A stretch of DNA of 17,679 bases from NCBI GenBank assembly GCA_015489565.1, contig WFZM01000034.1:1-17679 (forward strand). Direction: 5' to 3'. The notes beneath the pieces are model-generated. The model did no database searches. It saw only the letters and a program-made list of their open reading frames with translations, and was not told the DNA's origin. The stretch comes from Patescibacteria group bacterium. GTDB lineage: Bacteria; Patescibacteriota; Minisyncoccia; Phycocordibacterales; UBA2100. How positions within the stretch are numbered: position 1 is the first letter of the stretch; each line of letters starts with the position of its first letter. This document shows, piece by piece, positions 12,933 through 17,679 of the stretch. A program made the position numbers and the translations under genes.

Positions 12933-14368
12933 TTCCACAAAACTCTTGAAGCGTAAATTATAAGTCCGGCATAAAAAATAAATACCGTCCATGATGCTAT
13001 CTGCAAATTGACTGTGGCAAGCGGCAAGCCTGCCGCCCACTTGGATATGGCAAGAATATAACCCAGAAGAAGCTCGGCAATGAAAGCAAAAGCTAAATTA
13101 AAAGCCGGCAAAAATACCTCAAAAAGAGCAGACAAAAAGGCAAAGAGCATAGCAAATGGAAGAACAAAAAGAACAAGCAGATTTGCCACAACACCGATTA
13201 ATGATAAATATCCTGTATAGTAAATCAATATGGGACTTACAAAAACAGAGGCAAGCAAGCTGCTTGATAGAAGCTCTGCAAAATAGCTGTTTAAAAAATT
13301 AAAATATGCAAGTATTTTTTCCTGCAAAGGGTTAGCAAAAAGAATAATAGCCAGGGTAACAAGAAAAGACATCTGAAAGCCCGGGTCATATAGCGCCAAA
13401 AAAGGGTTAAAAAGAATAAAGAAAAAAGCTGTAAGATAAAGCAGATAAAGCGCATCAGCCTCTCTTCTAAGAGCAATTGCCAAAAATGCCAGAGCGCCCA
13501 TGCTGCCGGCGCGAAGCGCCGGCAGCGAAGAGCCAACCATTAAAACAAAAAGTATTATAATTAAAACAGAGATCAAAGCACGCAAGCGCCTATTTAGAAA
13601 AAAGAATATCCAAAAAATAAAACTGGCTACAATTCCTATATTGTAACCGGACAGAACAACTATATGCATAAGTCCGGACTTTTTAAACGCCTCCTTATAC
13701 TCTGGTAAAAGCGCCTGTTTCTCTCCAAGCAATATACCTGAAGCCAAAGAAGCGGAATTAAAACTCAAGCCATCATAAAGAGCGGCAATTATATATTGTT
13801 TTAACTTGTACAAAGCGCGCAAAAAAGCTCTTCCCTCTTTCACAAGTTCTATCTTTTTTATCAAAAACTCTTTGCTGTAAGCCTGAGACAACAAAAAACC
13901 CTTGTAGTTAAAATGCTCATCAAAATTTTCCGGCTCTATGATTTTGCCGCAGACTTTAACGCTGTCGCCAAATTCAAAATTCTTATAGCCGTAGTACTTG
14001 CCGCGCAAAATTGTGCACGTATCCTCCATGCAAAACTCAAGCGTCAAAAATGTCTTGTCTGTACGTTTATCGGGCTCCCTTGCTATTTTTGCCACAAAGC
14101 CGTTACTTAGATTCGCTTCTTGCAAAATTTGCGTTTTTAAATCCATTTTTGACTTATACAAAGAAAAAGCCATAGCCCCTGCAAAAACAAATATAAAAAA
14201 TAAAGCAAAAAATGCGTAGATAGTCTCTCGGTAAAAATACGCAAACATCAAAGACAAGGCACCGGCCGGCAAAAAAAAGAAAGGTAACGCTTCTGAAAAA
14301 TTAGCCAGAAAGACACCGAGTAAAAGACCGGGAACTGCAAGAGCCATTAAGTGACGCATATTAAACAT
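12926..14368 (-). CDS. comEC: ComEC/Rec2 competence channel, N-terminal and transmembrane part only
   Basis: ComEC forms the inner-membrane channel for single-stranded DNA uptake. The 480-residue product has N-terminal membrane helices, an OB-like soluble region (about 85-175; G-D-S-V-K-V-C-G, F-D-E-H-F-N-Y-K-G-F-L) as in the DUF4131 part, and a long multi-span Competence domain. The latter carries the hallmark L-L-G-E-K, K-S-G-L-M-H-I-V-V-L-S-G-Y-N-I and L-P-A-L-R-A-G-S. It ends after the last helix (R-V-L-W-K-K) with no metallo-beta-lactamase domain; that domain is encoded separately at 11345-12226. The start has an extended -10 box 6 nt upstream, predicting a leaderless mRNA. Natural uptake of DNA could feed nucleotides to a host-dependent cell. 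Confidence 0.93.
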   Translation of the reverse strand: MFNMRHLMALAVPGLLLGVFLANFSEALPFFFLPAGALSLMFAYFYRETIYAFFALFFIFVFAGAMAFSLYKSKMDLKTQILQEANLSNGFVAKIAREPDKRTDKTFLTLEFCMEDTCTILRGKYYGYKNFEFGDSVKVCGKIIEPENFDEHFNYKGFLLSQAYSKEFLIKKIELVKEGRAFLRALYKLKQYIIAALYDGLSFNSASLASGILLGEKQALLPEYKEAFKKSGLMHIVVLSGYNIGIVASFIFWIFFFLNRRLRALISVLIIILFVLMVGSSLPALRAGSMGALAFLAIALRREADALYLLYLTAFFFILFNPFLALYDPGFQMSFLVTLAIILFANPLQEKILAYFNFLNSYFAELLSSSLLASVFVSPILIYYTGYLSLIGVVANLLVLFVLPFAMLFAFLSALFEVFLPAFNLAFAFIAELLLGYILAISKWAAGLPLATVNLQIASWTVFIFYAGLIIYASRVLWKK

Positions 14369-14374
14369 GGAAAA

Positions 14375-14383
14375 ATTCTATCA
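14375..14383 (-). promoter_or_regulatory. Extended -10 promoter of comEC, leaderless
   Basis: TG-A-TAGAAT (14383-14375), six nt (TTTTCC) and the ATG at 14368. Same geometry as before 4782 and 16696, and again directly behind a terminator hairpin. No clear -35 box. Confidence 0.62.
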
Positions 14384-14416
14384 AATCAAAAGCTTGCAAT
14401 GAAAAACCTTGCAAGC
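14384..14416 (-). terminator. Terminator of the mscL / phospholipase-A2-like unit
   Basis: GCTTGCAA (14416-14409) and TTGCAAGC (14399-14392) form an 8-bp stem with a 9-nt loop on the minus strand, followed by TTTTGATT. It lies about 20 nt after the stop at 14435 and runs into the comEC promoter. Confidence 0.75.
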
Positions 14417-14434
14417 CCAAATCGCAAATACTGT

Positions 14435-14803
14435 CTATCTATAAGCCCGTCCATATGAATACCCAAAGCCCCAACGCCAGGGGCTGGGCAAATAAGGACT
14501 GCCAAAAATCCTGACCGCAATGTAGATAATCTCTGACAACAAGAGGGACGAGCTTTTCTCTCGTACACATTTTTTCAAGTCCAGATCTGCCCTATAGCGC
14601 AGGTAACTGGCTCCACCTTTGTGATATATCTTGTCGTGCTCAAAACAGCATTCACCCCAAGTGCCGTCAAAAAACATACTGCAACCGTCACTTTCGAAAG
14701 CTTTAAGTTTATCTTTTTGCAAGTCGTAGCTAAGGTAAAAGTAAAGAAAAAACGCCAAGCATAAAACTATTATGCCGGCGCTTATATTAAAGAAGAATTT
14801 CAT
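14435..14803 (-). CDS. Small membrane-anchored phospholipase-A2-like protein
   Basis: The 122-residue product has one N-terminal transmembrane helix (about 5-25) and an exported domain with the phospholipase A2 active-site pattern C-C-x-x-H-D (C52, C53, H56, D57), followed by Y60, G-G (63-64), R-A-D (71-73) and C79. C41 and F-D-G-T-W-G (45-50) could supply the glycine-rich metal-binding loop. The end, S-P-W-R-W-G-F-G-Y, recalls uncharacterised bacterial PLA2-like proteins with an R-W-G-Y-G motif. The His/Asp dyad is intact, so lipid hydrolysis is possible, but activity in these bacterial relatives is not something I can assert. It starts 3 nt after the mscL stop, so the two are co-expressed, linking it to the membrane. 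Confidence 0.72.
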   Translation of the reverse strand: MKFFFNISAGIIVLCLAFFLYFYLSYDLQKDKLKAFESDGCSMFFDGTWGECCFEHDKIYHKGGASYLRYRADLDLKKCVREKSSSLLLSEIIYIAVRIFGSPYLPSPWRWGFGYSYGRAYR

Positions 14804-14806
14804 TTT

Positions 14807-15229
14807 CTAGCTGTTTTTTAGGGCATCGCGAATCTCCTCCAAAAGAACAACTTCGTCGCTCTTTTTTGGAGCCTCTTCTTCCTTTGGCTCCTCTCGCTTT
14901 AGTTTGTTAACTGTCTTTATCATCATAAAAATCACAAAACCAAGGATAACAAAACCTATGACATCATTTATAAATACTCCGTATTTTATAATGGGCGCAT
15001 TTGCCTTTTCTGCTGCCTCTAGCGTTGCGTAGCTTTTGCCGTCAAGTGCAACAAAAAGCTTTGAAAAGTCCACCTTGCCCATGAGCATACCTATGGGTGG
15101 CATTATAATGTTGTTTACAAGTGACTTTACAACTGTTGAGAAAGCCGCACCAAAGATAAATCCAACAGCCATGTCCATTACATTACCTTTTATCAAAAAC
15201 TCTTTAAACTCTCCTATAAATCCCTTCAT
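14807..15229 (-). CDS. mscL: Large-conductance mechanosensitive channel MscL
   Basis: MscL opens under membrane tension to release solutes during osmotic downshock. The 140-residue product has the N-terminal amphipathic helix and TM1 signature (K-E-F-L-I-K-G-N-V-M-D-M-A-V-G-F-I-F-G-A-A-F), the periplasmic loop (residues about 50-85), TM2 (I-G-F-V-I-L-G-F-V-I-F) and a charged C-terminal helix ending L-L-E-E-I-R-D-A-L. Length is normal (about 130-150). It is the first gene of a two-gene unit with the PLA2-like gene. Upstream (15230-15289) there is an AAGGAGGA 29 nt before the ATG, too far to act on this start, and a possible -10 box TATAAG. Confidence 0.97.
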   Translation of the reverse strand: MKGFIGEFKEFLIKGNVMDMAVGFIFGAAFSTVVKSLVNNIIMPPIGMLMGKVDFSKLFVALDGKSYATLEAAEKANAPIIKYGVFINDVIGFVILGFVIFMMIKTVNKLKREEPKEEEAPKKSDEVVLLEEIRDALKNS

Positions 15230-15289
15230 GATAAATTAAATATTAAAACTTATAATCCTCCTTAAATCTTAACAAAAAAGATTCTAAAT
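15230..15289 (-). promoter_or_regulatory. Gap before mscL with candidate promoter and orphan SD-like sequence
   Basis: On the minus strand TTGTTA, 15 bp, TATAAG could be a weak promoter for mscL. The intervening AAGGAGGA looks like a perfect Shine-Dalgarno but no ATG, GTG or TTG lies 4-12 nt after it. Possible explanations are a promoter spacer that matches by chance or the remnant of a lost start. Confidence 0.35.
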
Positions 15290-15697
15290 TCAAGGCTGTT
15301 TATCCAAAGCCCGATTTGCAAGCGCATCGGCCTTTTTATTCTTATCTCGCGCTATGTGCCGGAAAGATACTTCTTTAAAGCCGGATACTAGATTTTTCAG
15401 TTCTGCAAACAAGGGTTTAATGTTTGGGTGTTTTACCTTCCAGTTCCCCTTGATTTGCTCTATAAGCAGTTTGGAGTCGGCAAGAAGCTCTATGCTCTCT
15501 CTACTCTTGCCCAAATCTTTGAGTTTTCTGAAAGCCTCTATAGCCGCTTTATACTCTGCGTAATTGTTAGTTTCTATACCCAAATACTCAGACAGCTCAA
15601 ATAAAACTTTTCCATCTTCATCGTAGGCAACGGCCCCCAGGGCCGCTTTGCCCGGGTTGCCTCTTGAAGCTCCGTCTGTATAAACTTTAATAGACAT
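15290..15697 (-). CDS. Ribonuclease HI family protein
   Basis: It cleaves RNA in RNA-DNA hybrids, for example at R-loops and Okazaki primers. The 135-residue product has all four acidic active-site residues of type 1 RNase H: Asp8 in Y-T-D-G-A-S-R-G-N-P-G, Glu48 in N-N-Y-A-E-Y, Asp74 in L-A-D-S-K and Asp124 in K-A-D-A-L-A-N. It is shorter than E. coli RnhA and lacks most of the basic protrusion, as in the short 'RNase HI family' forms of many bacteria and archaea. It follows the preceding gene with a 3-nt gap (TAA, TTT, ATG), so translation is probably coupled. The TGA stop shows that TGA is not reassigned in this genome. Confidence 0.94.
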   Translation of the reverse strand: MSIKVYTDGASRGNPGKAALGAVAYDEDGKVLFELSEYLGIETNNYAEYKAAIEAFRKLKDLGKSRESIELLADSKLLIEQIKGNWKVKHPNIKPLFAELKNLVSGFKEVSFRHIARDKNKKADALANRALDKQP

Positions 15698-15700
15698 AAA

Positions 15701-16696
15701 TTAATTGCAAACACTTTTATCCGTCGAGCAAAGACTATAGCCCTCGGGCTCAAGCTTGTAAATCCAGTGATTTAAATCAAAATCAGCATCCAAGATGGCA
15801 GAGTCTGCCAAATCAAACAAAGTCTCCGGGTACTTACCGTTGAAGTCTTTATAAAGCTCCAGCGCCAAAACTATTTTCTCAAATTCTTTTTTGTACTTTG
15901 CGCTATTATCTTGATTTATATTTTTAATCAAATTTAGATTCTGGACGTAGATGTATTGCATTTTGTCCAAACGCTTGAAAAAAAGCATCGCCCCGTAAAA
16001 GCTTATGATAAAAATTAAAAATACAATTAAAATTTTTGCTTGTCTTGAATATCCGGTGAAATAGTCTTGACAGCCTTCCGTGTCTTTGCGCAGACATTCT
16101 GCAGCGTCATAGGCTCTTGCAACGGCTATACTGCTAAACGGAAGACTCACAAGAAGTCCGACTACAGTAAGGCTTGCAATCGCATTGATTGCAAAAATAA
16201 GTACCCAAAAAAAGCTGAGGCTCAATATGTGCCCTTTGCTTATTTCAAAACTGTAATACAAAGATTTTAAAGGTCCGAATGATTTGTCCACAAAAATATA
16301 AGGCGAAAAAGCAAAAAGAGACAAGAAAAGAAGTGCCGGACTCAAAAAGAAATAAAGCCCGAGGTAAAAAAAGAAAGACAAAATAAGTATTAAAACGGCA
16401 AAAGAAATCACTCTATCTATTTTTGCGGAAAAATCACGCCAACTCGGTGCGCGAGAGTGGTCTATTTTAAGAGCCATATATATAATTCCAAGAGCTATAA
16501 AAATTTGAACTAAAAATATGGATACGGACAGGAACCAGGAGTAAGATGCCGGGACCAGAAACTCTTGGCTCGCAACTTGTCTTATAAAATACAATAGGCT
16601 AACGATGGCAAGATAAATAAGACTGATTGATAAGAAATGCGCCTTATATATATCCCATGCCACAGAAAAAATCTTCTTTATGGATAAATCCCGCAT
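15701..16696 (-). CDS. Multi-span membrane protein with pseudopilin-like C-terminus
   Basis: The 331-residue product (start revised to ATG at 16696) has about six hydrophobic segments and is paralogous to the next gene upstream (16772-17557). Both start with a 'S-x-A-W-x-x-(Y/F)-K-A' cytoplasmic helix and share 'V-D-(K/Y)...S-x-E-(I/M)-S-x-G' and V-A-R-A-Y-D. Its own C-terminal extension (about residues 255-331) has a last membrane helix and an exported E-K-I-V-L-A-L-E-L-Y-K-D-F-N-G-K-Y-P-E-T-L stretch ending G-Y-S-L-C, like the globular part of type II pseudopilins. A longer frame begins at a TTG at 16762, but that region is the previous gene's terminator; the ATG has an extended -10 box 6 nt upstream. 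Function unknown. Confidence 0.8.
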   Translation of the reverse strand: MRDLSIKKIFSVAWDIYKAHFLSISLIYLAIVSLLYFIRQVASQEFLVPASYSWFLSVSIFLVQIFIALGIIYMALKIDHSRAPSWRDFSAKIDRVISFAVLILILSFFFYLGLYFFLSPALLFLSLFAFSPYIFVDKSFGPLKSLYYSFEISKGHILSLSFFWVLIFAINAIASLTVVGLLVSLPFSSIAVARAYDAAECLRKDTEGCQDYFTGYSRQAKILIVFLIFIISFYGAMLFFKRLDKMQYIYVQNLNLIKNINQDNSAKYKKEFEKIVLALELYKDFNGKYPETLFDLADSAILDADFDLNHWIYKLEPEGYSLCSTDKSVCN

Positions 16697-16702
16697 GCGT
16701 AC

Positions 16703-16711
16703 ATTATAACA
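16703..16711 (-). promoter_or_regulatory. Extended -10 promoter giving a leaderless mRNA
   Basis: TG-T-TATAAT (16711-16703), then GTACGC and the ATG at 16696. The -35 region is taken up by the terminator hairpin of the gene before. This arrangement decides the start of the membrane-protein gene. Confidence 0.72.
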
Positions 16712-16714
16712 CAT

Positions 16715-16741
16715 AAAAAGCGCGCCTTCCGCGCGCTTTTT
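16715..16741 (-). terminator. Terminator between the two paralogous membrane protein genes
   Basis: AAAAAGCGCGC and GCGCGCTTTTT (11 bp, perfect) enclose a 5-nt loop; the minus-strand RNA ends in U5. The stem is symmetrical and could work both ways, but only minus-strand genes flank it. It abuts the next promoter. Confidence 0.92.
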
Positions 16742-16771
16742 GAAATGGCAAGCTTCTGTCAAAACTTAGTT

Positions 16772-17557
16772 TTACTCGTTGTCCTCTTCTCTAGGCTCAT
16801 CTGCTTCGTCTTCTACCTCATCTTCAGTTTCTTCTGGGCTCTCATTTTCTTCGTTTTCTTCCTCTTGTTCACCCTCCTCTTCATTCCCTTCTTCCTCGTC
16901 GTCTTTAGACTCTTCCTTGTCTTGCGCAGGCTCGTCTGAAGATAGGATGTCATATGCGCGAGCCACAACAAACATTGAAATCGGAATGGTTACTAAAAGA
17001 CCAATAAACAAAGCAAGGGCGCCAAGAGCGTTCAATACTGCAAGCGCAAGCACCAGAATAAACAAATCCCACTTATAGCCATTGCTCATTTCCCAGCTCT
17101 TTTTTACAGCATCTACAGGATTCATTTTGTAGTCTACAACAAGATAAGAAACAAAAATAAGTCCAATTGCAGCTATAACTCCCGGCACCACCAACAAGAG
17201 CAGTCCGAGCATAACTATTACACCGGAAATTATTGAAGCCAAGAGGTATTTCCACCACAATTCAAAGTCAAATACTGACTTGACCATATCAAGTACAGAC
17301 TCTTCGCTTTTTCTAACTTGCAAAATGGCATAACTTATCATAAAAATACCTACAAGAACACCGATTGTCATGGACACCAGAATGTTTGCTATGGCAAAGG
17401 CATAAGGATCGTTTGCAAAAAGCAGCTTTACCGGCAAGTCTGCCAGTTGCTGAACCGCCCCCGCCAAAAGCAGCACCAAAATATGTTGCACAGGGTTGGC
17501 CTTAAAAGTCTCCCATGCAAATGATAATAATTCCCCCACTTTTATTTTTTTCTCCAT
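16772..17557 (-). CDS. Multi-span membrane protein with long acidic C-terminal tail
   Basis: The 261-residue product has five to six hydrophobic segments over the first 200 residues and is paralogous to 15701-16696. Shared features are the N-terminal 'L-L-S-F-A-W-E-T-F-K-A' helix, a 'V-V-D-Y-K...W-E-M-S-N-G' segment and V-V-A-R-A-Y-D before the tail. It resembles the DUF975 / glycerophosphodiester phosphodiesterase membrane-domain type of integral protein, by overall pattern only. The last 54 residues are an intrinsically disordered tail with 34 Asp/Glu (about 63%). By helix count the tail is probably cytoplasmic, where it could bind cations or basic proteins. It has its own promoter (17590-17617) and terminator. 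No Shine-Dalgarno is present. Confidence 0.82.
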   Translation of the reverse strand: MEKKIKVGELLSFAWETFKANPVQHILVLLLAGAVQQLADLPVKLLFANDPYAFAIANILVSMTIGVLVGIFMISYAILQVRKSEESVLDMVKSVFDFELWWKYLLASIISGVIVMLGLLLLVVPGVIAAIGLIFVSYLVVDYKMNPVDAVKKSWEMSNGYKWDLFILVLALAVLNALGALALFIGLLVTIPISMFVVARAYDILSSDEPAQDKEESKDDEEEGNEEEGEQEEENEENESPEETEDEVEDEADEPREEDNE

Positions 17558-17589
17558 ACGATAATAAAGATTAACTTATAAACATTCTA

Positions 17590-17617
17590 ATTATAACTTT
17601 TATTAAGCACTTTACAA
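17590..17617 (-). promoter_or_regulatory. Promoter of the acidic-tail membrane protein gene
   Basis: TTGTAA (17617-17612), 16 bp, then a perfect TATAAT (17595-17590) on the minus strand. The leader before the ATG at 17557 would be about 26 nt. Confidence 0.65.
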
Positions 17618-17620
17618 GTT

Positions 17621-17642
17621 GATAACTGCGCGGGTAGTTATC
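17621..17642. repeat. Inverted repeat near the right edge
   Basis: GATAACT (17621-17627) and AGTTATC (17636-17642) form a 7-bp stem with an 8-nt G/C-rich loop, just upstream of the -35 box at 17612. It could be an operator for the gene at 17557 or the end of a structure that continues outside the window. The last 37 bases hold nothing I recognise. Confidence 0.4.
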
Positions 17643-17679
17643 CTTAGATCAAATTTGTAACACTTACCCTTAGCTCAAG

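Noticed and set aside
15290..16696. Alternative genetic code with TGA read as glycine (as in Gracilibacteria/SR1)
   Set aside because: The RNase HI frame ends properly at TGA and no in-frame TGA interrupts any conserved gene, so the standard bacterial code fits.
16697..16762. Longer N-terminus (TTG start at 16762) for the membrane protein at 15701
   Set aside because: The extra 22 codons translate the previous gene's terminator and the promoter; the ATG at 16696 is better supported.
16779..17078. Poly-serine plus-strand frame of about 99 codons
   Set aside because: It is the reverse complement of GAA/GAG codons of the acidic tail of the gene at 16772-17557, not a protein.
17643..17679. Possible tRNA-like end at the right edge (TAGCTCAAG)
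   Set aside because: Too short and no cloverleaf arms visible; cannot be supported from the bases available.
1..17679. CRISPR arrays, transposases, phage genes
   Set aside because: No regularly spaced repeats and no recognisable protein of those kinds; the only mobile-element candidate is the 16S insert.

Overview
This window looks like part of a genome from the Candidate Phyla Radiation (Patescibacteria). The 16S rRNA gene carries an insertion containing a GIY-YIG open frame, its 530 loop and several 'universal' primer sites deviate from consensus, ribosomal protein S12 has an extra internal segment, and ComEC is split into two genes. The secreted proteins are also of the kind common in this group: a CPR-style peptidoglycan-binding domain, Cys-rich/Ig-like proteins, and single-helix-anchored proteins without a recognised function. 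Genes are compact and moderately AT-rich, standard stop codons including TGA are used, and almost all lie on the minus strand. No class-level assignment is possible from sequence reading alone.

Layout: 1-1234 holds the 5' two thirds of a 16S rRNA gene (minus strand, cut by the left edge) with a 284-nt insert in the loop of helix 6; a consensus promoter, a boxA-like element and leader hairpins lie at 1242-1391. Positions 1498-4782 hold a three-gene operon: two paralogous membrane-anchored, propeller-like proteins flanking a Cys-rich/Ig-like secreted protein. Positions 4858-7947 hold the translation operon rpsL-rpsG-fusA, closed by a strong terminator and lacking tuf. Positions 8233-10276 hold a large secreted protein (signal peptide, peptidoglycan-binding domain, Cys-rich segment, unassigned C-terminal domain) that is out of frame at two homopolymers. 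A site-2 protease (10357-10977) is divergent from rpmB (11028-11273). A ComEC-type metallo-beta-lactamase (11345-12226) and the ComEC channel part (12926-14368) flank an oppositely oriented Fe/Mn superoxide dismutase (12273-12878). mscL and a membrane-anchored phospholipase-A2-like gene follow (14435-15229), then an RNase HI family gene and two paralogous multi-span membrane proteins with unrelated C-terminal extensions (15290-17557).

The most unusual points are: (1) a GIY-YIG frame inside 16S helix 6, ending exactly at the perfect 12-bp stem and lacking a canonical start; (2) a compensated change in the 530-loop pseudoknot together with Arg at the S12 position equivalent to Lys43, both part of the streptomycin/decoding pocket; (3) a repeated arrangement of terminator hairpin, extended -10 box, 6 nt and then ATG in front of three genes, predicting leaderless mRNAs; (4) the doubly frameshifted cell-wall protein; (5) a ComEC gene apparently divided by sodA. 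I found no CRISPR array, tRNA, insertion sequence or phage gene. All assignments come from reading the sequence; no database search was run.
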